From Palsa-506 sp963707065 (GTDB lineage Bacteria > Actinomycetota > Actinomycetes > Streptosporangiales > Streptosporangiaceae), in assembly GCA_963707065.1 (NCBI GenBank), contig CAVPPJ010000049.1, forward strand, positions 37,091-101,090: a DNA stretch of 64,000 nucleotides, given 5' to 3'. Shown piece by piece: positions 18,057 to 27,111 of the stretch; the first letter of the stretch is position 1, and every line of letters starts with the position of its first letter. The position numbers and the translations under genes are program-made. Below the pieces are notes generated by a model, which was given only the letters and a program-made list of their open reading frames with translations, ran no database searches and was not told the origin of the DNA.

Positions 18057-20576
18057 TCAGCCGGTTGGCTGGTGCGCGATGCCGGCTGGCTCACGGCCCG
18101 CGAGCAGCCAGCCCGCTACGGCCGCGAGCAGCGGCATGCCCACCACGATGATGAGCAGGTTCCCGGTGGGGACGCTGGACAGCTCGGAGAGGCCGTCGAG
18201 CGGGTTGGCCCAGGAGTAGGCGATGGCTGCTATATAGGCGGCTGCCGTGCCGAGCCCGGCGCCGAGCAGGGCGAGGGCGCCGGCCGTGGTGGCAGTGAGC
18301 GTGCGGCGGGTCGAGCTGGTCGCCCCGGTGGCGGCCAGGGTGCTCAGGTCACCGGCTGTCTCGCTGCGGATGAGGCCGACGCTCATCGCGAGGATGCCCA
18401 GCGCGAGCGCGATCCCGAACACGGTGGCCCAGTTGATGATCTCCGCCGACGAGGGCGCGCTGTTTTTGGTCTCAATGCTCAGGCCCGCCGCGGCCGCGGT
18501 CAGCCGGGCATTGGTGATCTGTGCCGCGGTGGGCGGATTCGGGGTCTGGATGAGCCATCCGGACGTGCTGGCATGCAACCGGAGCGCGTGCACGGCGTGC
18601 TCGGTGATCACCGTATTGGGCGCCGACGTGCCGGACGGCAAGCCGCTGACCTCCTGGATCACCGGGTTGGCGACGCACGCGCTGTTCGGGCAGGGATACG
18701 CAGCGCCCTGCCCGTTCGTCGTCGATTGGGGCCCGCGGCCGATCCCGAGGCGGCCGTAGACGAGTTGCATGCGGGAGATGCCAGACAGCCCGGGCCGCAT
18801 GCTGAGGATGTCGGCAGTCGGGCTGACCTGGGCGGCATCGATCCCGAAGGCCCGGAGCAGCTGCGGGGTGGCCACGTACACCGGACCGGACCAGCTGCGC
18901 CCGGCCGCGGCGTGCTGCAGCGAGGCACTCGTCGAGTCGAGCTGGATGATGTCGTGCGAGCCGAGCGCGGCGGCGATGACCCGCGCGGTCGCCGCCATCG
19001 ACTGAGGCTTGCTCCCGGTGGCCGGCCCGCCGGGTCCGCCGCCCAGTCCGCCCAGGCCATAGGGTCCGTTGGGCGTGTAGACGATGAGCTGATCCGACGC
19101 CAGGTTGGGCCCGGCGTAGTCGAGGACGTTCCCGTATCGCTCCGCGGACAGCACGCAGACCAGCGCGGCGATCAGCACGCCGAGGCTGATCGCGGCGAGG
19201 GCCGAGGCCGAGCGGGCCCGGTAGCGGGCCAGGTCCCGCAGGGCCAGCCGCACCGCGATCGGTGCGCGCCGGCCGAGCCTGGCCAGCGCCGCCAGGCAGA
19301 CGGGCGACAGCAGGATGACCGCCGCGATGAGGGTGACGAAGCCGAGGATCAGCGCGGGCCCGGCGCCGTTGTTCTTACCGGTGTACCAGAACGCGAGCGC
19401 GGCGACCACGAGGAGAATGACGCCGGGCACCGCCGAGCGGTGCACCTGCTTCGGCGCAGCGGGCCGCCCGGACAGGGCGGTCACGATGGGGATCCTGGTG
19501 ATCGAGCGGGCCGGGCGCGAGGCCGCGACGTAAGTGGCGACGACGGCTAGGGCCATCGCCGGACCGATCACCGCCCACGGCAGCTGGAATGCGCCGATCA
19601 CATGGTGGGCGTCGGCCTCGGCGCGCGGCCGGTAGGCCAGCCATGTCGCCAGCCCCAGTGCCGCCCCGGCCAGCGCGCCCACCACACCCACCAGGACACC
19701 GTTGGCCCGGACCACCAGCCGGATGTTCCTGTCGGTGGCGCCCAGCGAGCCGAGCATGCCGAGCGAGCGCAGCCGGCGCTGCGCCAGCACCGTGAAGCCG
19801 CCCACTGCCACTAGGGCGATGAGCAGCATCCCGACCGTGGCCAGGCCGAGCACGATGGTCTCCGGGTTGAGCGCGTTGCCGGCCGACGCCGACGCCGACG
19901 CCCGCGTCTGCACATTCGCGCCGCTGAAGCTGCTGCTCGCCCTCGGCGCGTCGAACAGCACGGTGACCTGGGTGGGATGGCTGACCTGGCCCGGCGCCAC
20001 CAGGGCGAACTCGTCCAGCAGGCTCTGCGGGTTCTGCACGATGCCGACGACGGTCCGTGCCGTGCCGTCCTGGTGCCAGACCGCGCCGATCTTGAGATTG
20101 AAGGCGGCTGCCACGCCGTCGGTCACGGCGACCTGGCCAGGACCGGTGGGGTAGCGCCCGGAGACCAGGGCGAGCATCGGCTGCCCGAACGGGCCGTGGG
20201 GGTTCTGGGCGCGCAGGTCGTAGGTGTTGATCGAGCCAGGAATGGCGATGGTCTGGTTCTCGATCACGTCGACCCGGCCGACGCGGTGCTGCAGCGCGGC
20301 AATCTGGCCGGCCAGGCGCGGTCCGGCCGACTGGAAGGTGGCCTGGTCGTCAGCCGTGCCGAAGCCCGCGTGGGGCGGGGGCGGTGTGTTGGTGGCTACC
20401 GCCGCGCCGAGGACCGTAGCGGCCACCGCCACCATGATGAGCGCCAGGACCAGCACCTGCTGGCGCCACTCGCGGCGGAACATCCGCCATGCCCAGCGGA
20501 TCACCGCGCGGCGAGCGGGAACGCCGCCGTTGCCGGTTCCCGCCCGGGCGGGGCGTTCGCGCAGCGCCGTGCTCAC
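18057..20576 (-). CDS. FtsX-like ABC transporter permease
   Basis: Large permease of 839 residues with an N-terminal membrane helix after WRMFRREWRQQVLVLALIMV, a big extracytoplasmic domain, two FtsX-type helix bundles (around residues 220-330 and 700-830) and a central helical block at 370-480. This is the MacB-like ten-helix layout seen in peptide, antibiotic or lipoprotein exporters. The GTG start at 20576 overlaps the stop of the ATPase gene as GTGA. It forms one operon with the ATPase and the two PadR genes. Confidence 0.9.
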   Translation of the reverse strand: MSTALRERPARAGTGNGGVPARRAVIRWAWRMFRREWRQQVLVLALIMVAVAATVLGAAVATNTPPPPHAGFGTADDQATFQSAGPRLAGQIAALQHRVGRVDVIENQTIAIPGSINTYDLRAQNPHGPFGQPMLALVSGRYPTGPGQVAVTDGVAAAFNLKIGAVWHQDGTARTVVGIVQNPQSLLDEFALVAPGQVSHPTQVTVLFDAPRASSSFSGANVQTRASASASAGNALNPETIVLGLATVGMLLIALVAVGGFTVLAQRRLRSLGMLGSLGATDRNIRLVVRANGVLVGVVGALAGAALGLATWLAYRPRAEADAHHVIGAFQLPWAVIGPAMALAVVATYVAASRPARSITRIPIVTALSGRPAAPKQVHRSAVPGVILLVVAALAFWYTGKNNGAGPALILGFVTLIAAVILLSPVCLAALARLGRRAPIAVRLALRDLARYRARSASALAAISLGVLIAALVCVLSAERYGNVLDYAGPNLASDQLIVYTPNGPYGLGGLGGGPGGPATGSKPQSMAATARVIAAALGSHDIIQLDSTSASLQHAAAGRSWSGPVYVATPQLLRAFGIDAAQVSPTADILSMRPGLSGISRMQLVYGRLGIGRGPQSTTNGQGAAYPCPNSACVANPVIQEVSGLPSGTSAPNTVITEHAVHALRLHASTSGWLIQTPNPPTAAQITNARLTAAAAGLSIETKNSAPSSAEIINWATVFGIALALGILAMSVGLIRSETAGDLSTLAATGATSSTRRTLTATTAGALALLGAGLGTAAAYIAAIAYSWANPLDGLSELSSVPTGNLLIIVVGMPLLAAVAGWLLAGREPAGIAHQPTG

Positions 20577-21295
20577 TGGCCCTGGCCCCTGGTAAGCAGC
20601 GATTCCGGGCCAGGCGGCGGCGAGGTCTGGTCGATCACGCTGCCGTCCCGCAGGAACACCACCCGGTCTGCCCACGAGGCCAGCTGCGCGTCGTGGGTCA
20701 CCACCACTGCGGCCACGCCCCGCTTGCACGCCTCATGCAGCAGCCGCATGACCTCCTCGGCGTTCACCGAGTCCAGCGCCCCGGACGGCTCGTCAGCGAG
20801 CAGCAGGCGGCGCTTCCCCACCACGGCGCGGGCGATGGCCACCCGCTGGCGCTCGCCGCCGGACAGCTGATCGGGATACTGGGATGCCCGCTCGCTCAGG
20901 CCAAGGCCCTCCAGCTCCTGCAGGCTGGCCGCACGGGCCGTCTTCGCGGACACGCCGTCTAGCTCCAGCGGCAGGGCGACGTTCTCCGCCGCGGTCAGCC
21001 CGGCCAGCAGGTTGAAATCCTGGAACACGAACCCGACCGCGCGGCGCCGCAGCCGGGCCTTGTCGTTGCGCGACATCCCCGACAGCGCTACCCCGTCGAC
21101 CAGCACATCCCCGCTAGTGGGGTCTTCCAGGCTGCCGGCGATGGTGAGCAGGGTGCTCTTGCCGGATCCGCTCGGCCCCATCACCGCCACCATCGCCCCC
21201 GGCTCCACCGACAGGTCGACACCGCGCAGCGCGTGCACCTCGGCCGCGCCCGTCCCGTAGACCTTCGATACTCCCCGCAGCTCCAGCATGCTCAT
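20573..21295 (-). CDS. ABC transporter ATPase (MacB/LolD type)
   Basis: ATPase of 240 residues. Walker A is MGPSGSGKSTLL, the signature is LSGGERQRVAIARAV, and Walker B is LLLADEPSGALDS. The VFQDFNLLAGLTAAENV segment matches the LolD/MacB branch. The ATG at 21295 overlaps the upstream PadR stop as ATGA. It powers the FtsX-type permease encoded immediately downstream. Confidence 0.93.
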   Translation of the reverse strand: MSMLELRGVSKVYGTGAAEVHALRGVDLSVEPGAMVAVMGPSGSGKSTLLTIAGSLEDPTSGDVLVDGVALSGMSRNDKARLRRRAVGFVFQDFNLLAGLTAAENVALPLELDGVSAKTARAASLQELEGLGLSERASQYPDQLSGGERQRVAIARAVVGKRRLLLADEPSGALDSVNAEEVMRLLHEACKRGVAAVVVTHDAQLASWADRVVFLRDGSVIDQTSPPPGPESLLTRGQGQ

Positions 21296-21873
21296 CTCGG
21301 CACCCCCACCCTGCGCCGCAGCCTCGGCAAGGCTGCGGGAACTGGCCGCGGCGGATCGATGGCAGCGCGCTTGAGGCGGCCGTCGGCGGCATCCAGCCAC
21401 CGGACGACCGCATCCAGCCGGAACAGCTCGGCGTCGACCACCAGGGCCAGGCTCAGGTCGGAGTCGGCTTCGGCCTCCTTGATCCGCGTCCACTGCTGCA
21501 TCAGCTGCACCAGGTATCGCCGGTGCACCTGGATGACGTCGCGCACGTTGGTGCCGGGCACCCGCACCGCCACCAGCACCTTCATCACCAGCTCATCGCG
21601 GGGCGGGGACGACAGGTCCGGCGGCGTGCGCAGCCAGGCGGCGAGCTCCTGATGGCCTTCGGCGGTGATCCGGAACCCCTTCTGCGGGCCCGCTGCCTCG
21701 GTGTCGTCGGACTCGACCAGCCCGTCGCGCTCCAGCCGCTGCAGCGTCGTGTAGACCTGGCCCACGTTCAGCGGCCACACCTCGCCGGTCCGCGCCTCGA
21801 ACTCCTCACGCAGCTGCAGCCCGTACCTGGGACCCTCGCTCAGCAGCGCGAGCAGCGCGTGCCGGACACTCAT
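21292..21873 (-). CDS. PadR-family transcriptional regulator
   Basis: PadR winged-helix repressor of 193 residues: MSVRHALLALLSEGPRYG, then QVYTTLQRLERDGLVESD (recognition helix and wing) and a C-terminal coiled dimer region around VIQVHRRYLVQLMQQ. AGGA lies eight bases before the chosen ATG. It is the first gene of the exporter operon and therefore probably autoregulates and represses it. It is a close paralogue of the N-terminal part of the protein at 16998-18032, including the bases around the start codon (GACGTCATGAGTGTCCGG in both), suggesting duplication. Confidence 0.9.
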   Translation of the reverse strand: MSVRHALLALLSEGPRYGLQLREEFEARTGEVWPLNVGQVYTTLQRLERDGLVESDDTEAAGPQKGFRITAEGHQELAAWLRTPPDLSSPPRDELVMKVLVAVRVPGTNVRDVIQVHRRYLVQLMQQWTRIKEAEADSDLSLALVVDAELFRLDAVVRWLDAADGRLKRAAIDPPRPVPAALPRLRRRVGVPR

Positions 21874-21950
21874 GACGTCCTGCAATCAAAGATCATACGA
21901 AGCATAATACCGAGTATATAGCTTCTTGCCAACCGCAATCCTCAGGTCGG

Positions 21951-22022
21951 CGAATGCCGCCGAACCCAGGCCGGCCGAATGCCGCAGAACCGGGCCTGCT
22001 GATGCCGCGGAACCTGGCCGAT
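21951..22022. repeat. Three imperfect ~24-bp tandem repeats upstream of parA
   Basis: Units beginning at 21951, 21976 and 21999 share GATGCCGC or GAATGCCGC followed by GAACC and GGCC. They lie in the 220-base spacer between the divergent PadR and ParA genes. Just beyond, on the PadR side (21887-21920), is an AT-rich stretch with TATGAT on the minus strand, a candidate -10 box for the exporter operon. Confidence 0.7.
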
Positions 22023-22095
22023 CAGGCCAGTTTCCGGGGAGCCTGACATCAGCTGCGCTACGATCCGGCCAGGTATCGGGGAAGGAAACCGTCAG

Positions 22096-22692
22096 ATGAG
22101 GCTAGGCCTGGTGTCCTCAAAAGGAGGCACTGGCAAGACCACGTCGGCAGTCAGCCTCGCCATGGTCCTGCACCGGCTCGGCCGGACGCTGGCGGTGGAC
22201 TGCGACCCTCAGGGTTCCCTGATGAGCTGGAGCGAGGCCGCCGCCGAACAGGGTAAACCGCTGCCCTTCACGGTGGTCGGCATGCCCACCAGGGACGTGC
22301 ATGTACGGCTGGCTGATCTCGGCGCCGGCTACGAGCACGTCGTCGTTGACGCTCCGCCGGGTGACTTCGGGATCATCCGCTCGGCGATCCTGGCGTCCGC
22401 TACCGTCCTGGTGCCCGTCTCGCCGTCCGGGCTGGACCTGAACCGCATCAGCCCGACCTTCGAGATCCTGGCCGAGATCGGGGTATCGCACCCGGTTGAC
22501 GTCGGCGTGCTGCTGACGAAGGTCCGCCGGGGCACGCGCTCGGCCCGGGATGCGCGGGCAATCCTGGCCGAGCATGGCTATCCGGCGATGAAGACGGAGA
22601 TCCCGCTTGCCGAGCACTTCGCCGGGGCATTCGGCTCAGTGCCGTCCATCCTCGGCCAGTACTGGGAACTGCTCGCAGAACTCGAGCAATGA
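22096..22692 (+). CDS. ParA-like ATPase (orphan)
   Basis: Deviant Walker-A ATPase of 198 residues, a single P-loop domain. The deviant Walker A is SSKGGTGKTTSAVSLA with the signature Lys before GGTGKT; AVDCDPQGSLMSW is the A' motif and VVVDAPPGDFGI is Walker B. There is no N-terminal HTH and no parB gene or parS cluster nearby, so it is an orphan of the cargo-positioning or small-ParA type, not a chromosome-segregation ParA. GGGAAGGA stands nine bases before the ATG. Gene order gives no clear partner; the convergent neighbour encodes a secreted protein. Confidence 0.9.
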   Translation: MRLGLVSSKGGTGKTTSAVSLAMVLHRLGRTLAVDCDPQGSLMSWSEAAAEQGKPLPFTVVGMPTRDVHVRLADLGAGYEHVVVDAPPGDFGIIRSAILASATVLVPVSPSGLDLNRISPTFEILAEIGVSHPVDVGVLLTKVRRGTRSARDARAILAEHGYPAMKTEIPLAEHFAGAFGSVPSILGQYWELLAELEQ

Positions 22693-22726
22693 GCTTGCGA
22701 AGAAAGTAACCAGCGAAAGTGACCAG

Positions 22727-22773
22727 CGGCCCTTGCCCGCCCAGGCAAAACGAGCCTGGACGGGCGAGGGCCG
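22727..22773. terminator. Bidirectional hairpin between parA and the secreted-protein gene
   Basis: Twenty-base arms (22727-22746 and 22754-22773) pair with two mismatches around a seven-base loop containing AAAA. It lies between convergent genes and can serve both. Confidence 0.75.
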
Positions 22774-22821
22774 GACTGCTAGCCGCCACTGCATTGCCAG
22801 TGCCGCGGTACCGGCCTCCGG

Positions 22822-24210
22822 TCAGTAGGGCAGGAAGCAGATGCCGGCGTGACCCGACTTGCCTGCGCACTGGATGCCGTTGTTCATGTTGTCGCTGGCG
22901 ATCCACAGGCCGGCGCTGGTGTCCAGCATGTCGTCGGCGCCCAGGCCGCGGGCCCGCGTCGGGTTGAAGGTCAGTACGCCGGTCGACGCGGACAGGCCCT
23001 CCATGCCTGGCGCGGAGACCGCGCCCGGACCCTGCGCGTCACAGTCGTTCGGGTTCATTGACCACCGCTCGTGCCCGCCGAAGTACGCGGTGCTGGCATC
23101 GGCCGCCGCCGAGTAGAGCGAGTCGCAGCCGGTGTAGTTCACCCACGTGTGCGTCACCGGTCCCATAGTCGCCGGGAACGCTGCGGCGACGTCGCACAGC
23201 CCGTTCCGCGGTGTCGCCCCGATCGGCCAGCCGATCGGGTGGTAGCCAGTGGTGCCGATGTAGATCGTCGAGTCAGTCGGCGACCATGCCGCCGCCTGGA
23301 TATAGAACGGCTCGTTCCCGGCGCATTCGAACGGATAGCCGTGGGTGGGATCCGACGGGGTCGCCTCGCCCTGGCTGCCGTCCCACTCCGGCGAGGTCCA
23401 GGGGGTCACCGTCGCCGGGCTGGTGGCCAGGTTGAGCATGAAGATCTGCTGCCTGCCCAGGCCGCCCACCGAGGTGAAGTCGCCCATCACCAGGTCCAGC
23501 GTGCCGCCGTTGCTGAGCGACTGGTTGTACACCCTGGTGCCGTTACTGCCCGCGCCGGGGAAGTTGTAGTTGCCGGAGATGTTCAGGCTGATGAACCCGT
23601 CGTCCTTGCCGGTCGTCGGGCTCAGGCTGGTCATGTACTTCTTGGTACTGCCGTTGATGGTGGTGTAGTAGCCGCCCGCCAGGATGTGCCCCTTGACTCC
23701 GAGCAGGGTTTCGACCTGGCCGTTCGCGGTGTGCCCGAAGGTGGTGACCAGGGCGCCGGTGCCGCTGGTGCTGACCTCGGCCAGGTTGGCGACCTTGGTG
23801 CCGTTCACCGCGGTGAACTTCCCGCCGATGTAGGCATCGGCGCAGTTGGTCCCGTTGAAGGCGATCGAGTTGACGATCCCGTTGACGTTCGGCGCCCACG
23901 TCGTGACGTTGTACGGGGCGGTCGCGCCGAAGCTCACGACGTTGTTCCGGGTGTAGACGGTGCTGTTGTGCTTGATCGAGGTGAACGTGCCCACCGCGTA
24001 CATCGTGCTGCCGCACTGCACTAGCTGGCGGACCTGCTCAACGGAGCCATTCGCGTTCAGCTGGGGCGTGTTCGCCGGGTTAGCCGTTACCGGGCCGGTC
24101 TGGCCGGTCGCGATGCTCACCGCGGCCGCGCCGGCGGGCGCCATGCCGAACATGGCAAGGCCCGCGCTCAGGGCCGAAGCAAGTAGTGCTCCGGGGACTA
24201 GTCGACGCAT
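22822..24210 (-). CDS. Secreted propeller/delta-60-repeat-like protein
   Basis: Exported protein of 462 residues. The N-terminus MRRLVPGALLAS is followed by a hydrophobic core and an Ala-rich signal peptidase I-type site near GAAAVS. The mature part repeats short blocks such as YAVGTFTSIKHNSTVYTRN, AYIGGKFTAVNGTKV and LAGGYYTTINGSTKK, which resemble delta-60 or propeller-type repeats. Several cysteines in the C-terminal third could form disulfides. It lacks the high Lys/Arg content of cytosolic neighbours and is rich in Asn, Thr and Gly. The start at 24210 follows GGGGGAA. No enzymatic motif is seen; a surface or adhesion-related role is possible. Confidence 0.8.
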   Translation of the reverse strand: MRRLVPGALLASALSAGLAMFGMAPAGAAAVSIATGQTGPVTANPANTPQLNANGSVEQVRQLVQCGSTMYAVGTFTSIKHNSTVYTRNNVVSFGATAPYNVTTWAPNVNGIVNSIAFNGTNCADAYIGGKFTAVNGTKVANLAEVSTSGTGALVTTFGHTANGQVETLLGVKGHILAGGYYTTINGSTKKYMTSLSPTTGKDDGFISLNISGNYNFPGAGSNGTRVYNQSLSNGGTLDLVMGDFTSVGGLGRQQIFMLNLATSPATVTPWTSPEWDGSQGEATPSDPTHGYPFECAGNEPFYIQAAAWSPTDSTIYIGTTGYHPIGWPIGATPRNGLCDVAAAFPATMGPVTHTWVNYTGCDSLYSAAADASTAYFGGHERWSMNPNDCDAQGPGAVSAPGMEGLSASTGVLTFNPTRARGLGADDMLDTSAGLWIASDNMNNGIQCAGKSGHAGICFLPY

Positions 24211-24232
24211 GAAATTCCCCCACTCTGGGCGA

Positions 24233-24248
24233 ACAGACATCGGTCTGT
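24233..24248. promoter_or_regulatory. ACAGAC-ATCG-GTCTGT operator-like palindrome
   Basis: A 16-bp inverted repeat with six-base arms lies 23 bases upstream of the secreted-protein start. A further copy of GTCTGTCC occurs 30 bp away at 24273-24280. The layout resembles a TetR-type operator overlapping a 5' leader. The rest of the spacer to 24481 shows no gene. Confidence 0.4.
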
Positions 24249-24481
24249 CCCACGTTCTGCCTACGTGAGCCTGTCTGTCCGCGTTCGTTCGTCTTAAGAT
24301 GAGACGCGCACTACATGTGCCTGGTTTACCCCGAGGCTATCTACTGGTAGCAGTTTGGGGGCAAATCGCCATGTCAGGCACGGCGCACGGGCCAGCCCGC
24401 CCATGCTGGATCCCGCGGAGCGTCAGGCACCGCATGAACGCAGGGTGGCGACCATGACGAGCGCGGCAGGCAGTCCGCCCG

Positions 24482-24967
24482 TCACGGCACGCTGACCGGC
24501 GGGAACGTGCGGATCCCGAGGACAGGCTGGCCGCCCCGGATACCGCGGTAGCCCAGGTCCCATGGCCAGTGGCCACGGTCATCCGCGTGCACCGCCTGCA
24601 GCGCGCGGATCCTGTGCCCGTACAGATCGACGGCCATCATCAGGTGCGCCGCAGGGTTCGCGACCATGACGATCTCGATCACGGGGCCGCCGTCCAGCGT
24701 GATCTGCTCACCCGGGCTAGGGGCGTCCGCGTGCAGGACATGCGCCGCGACATCATTCAGCAGCTGCGCGGCCCGGTCAAGCGGCATGCCGGTGACCACA
24801 AGCTCGGGTCTGCCGTGCGAAGTAAGGCCCACCGTGTAAGCCCAGGGCGGGCGGCTCCGGTCCCGCTCGACTCGCTGCACCGCCCAGCCGTGCTGCGCGA
24901 TGACGCCGCACATGTGGCCGAGATAGTCGAGCCTCGTCCCGGCAGGGTGATCACATTCCCAGCACAT
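24482..24967 (-). CDS. DUF4262-domain protein
   Basis: Cytosolic protein of 161 residues with the DUF4262 pattern: CxxC-like start MCWECDHP, then PPWAYTVGLTSHGRPELVVTG and a C-terminal WPWDLGYRG. The ATG at 24967 has a near-ideal ribosome site (GAGGAGGT, four bases). The function of the domain is unknown. It is divergent from the proline-rich membrane protein gene. Confidence 0.85.
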   Translation of the reverse strand: MCWECDHPAGTRLDYLGHMCGVIAQHGWAVQRVERDRSRPPWAYTVGLTSHGRPELVVTGMPLDRAAQLLNDVAAHVLHADAPSPGEQITLDGGPVIEIVMVANPAAHLMMAVDLYGHRIRALQAVHADDRGHWPWDLGYRGIRGGQPVLGIRTFPPVSVP

Positions 24968-25164
24968 ACGTACCTCCTCGAAATTGTGTGCTACTGCCAC
25001 TATGCAAGGGGACACTGACAATGCGCGGCCGGGCACGTCAACTGGACGGGCGCCCCGAACGTCCTATCAGTGATACAGGCGCGAATAATCAGCGGTTTCC
25101 TGCCTGTCTGTCCGCTTTCCCATGGAATCCTGCCGCTTTCCCAGGAAATGGAGATGGTGACCTC

Positions 25165-26088
25165 ATGCGATCGGCGCATGCGAGCACATCCATCCATCCG
25201 CGGCGGCTGTGGTACTGGGTAGCGGGCTGCCTGCTCGCGGCCGCGGCGACCTGCATCACGCTCGGTATCGTCGGCTTTTCCGGGCTGGATCAGCAGATCC
25301 ACGACTTTCAGCGAGTCCCGGTGCCCGGCCACGCGATGGTCACCTTCACGCAGCCGGGCGGATATGTCCTCTACATCGAACGGCCGGGCTCATGCTGCTT
25401 CTTGAACATCGGCAGCGGTGCTGACGACGGCAGTAGCGGCGGGCCGCCATTCGCCCGCTGGTCAATGCGCGTGGCCCTGCTGCAGGTCAGCAGCGGCTCG
25501 CAAGTGCCCATCAGCACCTGGCGAGGCGCCACGGAGAGCTACGCGGCCGCTGGCGTCCAGGGCCAGGCAGCCATGTACTTCACGATCCGCAGCCCCGGCC
25601 AGTACTACCTGACGGCCAGCGACGTGGCCCCCCGCTCCATCGCCGATATCGCCGCCGGGCGGGGCATCGGGCACAACGTGTTGATCGAAGTGCTCCTGGT
25701 CATCCTCGGGCTGGTCATCTTCGGCCCGGCCGGGCTGCTGATCGGCGGGATCACCGCCTACCGCCGCCATCGCGCTCGCCGCACCCTGCCGCCAGCCCCG
25801 CGGAATGCGCCGCCCGGCCTGGCCGCGGCGCTCCCGGTGGCCGCAGGATGGCAGCCCGGGCCGCCGCCGGTACACAGCCGTCCGGTCAACGACGACGGCA
25901 CAGGATGGGCATCGCAGGCTGCTGGCAATGAAACTGCCCAGGCGGCGGCGCCAGCATGGGCACCGCCCGCGGCGGCGCCGCCCATCCGGCCGCCGAGCGC
26001 CGCGGGCGGCCCGTACCGGGTCCCGCGGGCGGCCCGACAGGGGTTCGGCCGGCGGCGGCCGGGACCGCACAGCAACCCGGCGTGCTGA
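25165..26088 (+). CDS. Two-helix membrane protein with proline-rich tail
   Basis: I do not recognise the family. From ATG 25165 (GGAG upstream) the 307-residue product has a first membrane helix at about residues 15-38, an extracytoplasmic domain of about 120 residues (GGYVLYIERPGSCCFLNIGS, later GQYYLTASDVAPRS), a second helix near 175-200, and a cytoplasmic tail rich in Pro and Ala. The end near 26088 is abrupt, and proline-rich coding continues in other frames beyond it, so the true protein may be longer. Two copies of a CCGCTTTCCCA-containing repeat lie just upstream (25112-25145). Confidence 0.7.
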   Translation: MRSAHASTSIHPRRLWYWVAGCLLAAAATCITLGIVGFSGLDQQIHDFQRVPVPGHAMVTFTQPGGYVLYIERPGSCCFLNIGSGADDGSSGGPPFARWSMRVALLQVSSGSQVPISTWRGATESYAAAGVQGQAAMYFTIRSPGQYYLTASDVAPRSIADIAAGRGIGHNVLIEVLLVILGLVIFGPAGLLIGGITAYRRHRARRTLPPAPRNAPPGLAAALPVAAGWQPGPPPVHSRPVNDDGTGWASQAAGNETAQAAAPAWAPPAAAPPIRPPSAAGGPYRVPRAARQGFGRRRPGPHSNPAC

Positions 26089-27015
26089 TGCCACCCAGCC
26101 CGCTGCTGCCCCGGGCCCGCTGCTGCCGCCAGGCCCGCTGGTCCCGCCCAGCCCGCTGCAAGAACCGGGCCAGTCGCACTTCAGCCCACCGCCGGCACCG
26201 TCCGCCGCGCCGCGTCATCCAGCGTGCCTGCGCCGCCAGGCGCACCCCCGCCGGCGCGGCACACCAGCCAGCCGCGGTGCCCCAGCCCACCTGCCGCCCC
26301 AGCCCACCGTCCCGCAACTTCCCGCGACACTGCCCTCGGGCGCGCTGCCAGGGGCCGCCGGGCGCGCCACCCGGCAGGCGCCGACCGCCGGGCAGCCGGT
26401 CCCCGGTGATCGCACGAAGCCGCTTGGCCGGGTCCTCTGGCGCAGGAAGTGGCCGCTGGCCGCCGGCATCGGGGTAGCGATCGTCGCTACCTTCCTGATC
26501 TCCTCCGCCCTCACCGGGCCGGCCCCCGCCACCCGGTCCGGCGCCAGCACACCGGTCAGGCTCCCCGGCGCGAGCGCCCCGGCCACCCAGGCGCCCCCCG
26601 CGCCCAGCACGGCACCGGAGCCGCTGACGAGGAGTGAGCGGTGGCTGAACGGCCTGACGTCGCTGAACACGAAGATGAATCACGCCTTGGGTCCCGACAA
26701 CTCGGTCGTAACGCCGGCCTCCTTGCGCGTGGAGGCCAGGCAGTTGCGCCGCTGCCCAGCGGAACTAGCCGGGATCGGTCCGACCTTCGTCCGGGCAGCG
26801 GCCGCTGTATCACCTGGCCAGGCAGGCCTGTGCCGGATTCGTGCAGGGAGCGAGATGCTATGCGGCGGCCAGCCGGGACTCCGCTGGCTTTGATCCGACG
26901 GAGACGCAGGCCCCAGCCGAGGTTCAACAGACTGCTCCGCTGCGGCGACGCCGGGGTCAACAAGGGCACCGAGATCCTCAGCAACGCCCTCTCGAACGGC
27001 GCTGCCGAGGGCTAG
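26089..27015 (+). pseudogene. Frameshifted Pro-rich, single-pass membrane protein
   Basis: Protein-like sequence persists but in all three frames. From about 26110 a proline-rich stretch (PGPLLPPGPLVPPSPLQEP) leads to a basic segment and membrane helix WPLAAGIGVAIVATFLISSA near 26450-26510, then a Pro/Ala/Ser linker and LNGLTSLNTKMNHALGPDN. Near 26790 the natural continuation moves to another frame (ARQACAGFVQGARCYAAASR), and near 26920 to a third (DAGVNKGTEILSNALSNG, ending at 27015). At least two indels are needed. It may be a separate gene or the continuation of the gene ending at 26088. Sequence error is more likely than decay. Confidence 0.55.
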
Positions 27016-27054
27016 GTGAGGCGGGGATGCCTGCTCGCCGGAGGGCAGCGCAGA

Positions 27055-27084
27055 TTGACATACCATGCGGGTGCTAGATATAGT
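27055..27084 (+). promoter_or_regulatory. Sigma-70-type promoter TTGACA-N18-TATAGT
   Basis: A perfect -35 (TTGACA, 27055-27060) and a good -10 (TATAGT, 27079-27084) are separated by 18 bases, in a locally AT-rich stretch. Transcription would start near 27091, 20 bases before the ATG of the Lys/Ala-rich protein, leaving room for its AGAGGAG ribosome site. It is among the strongest-looking promoters in the window. Confidence 0.7.
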
Positions 27085-27111
27085 AAGCAAATAACCGCTG
27101 AAAGAGGAGAC

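Noticed and set aside
17733..19550. Long plus-strand open frame opposite the exporter permease
   Set aside because: Low-complexity Arg/Gly/Asp composition and no motifs; the minus-strand permease and PadR genes account for the region.
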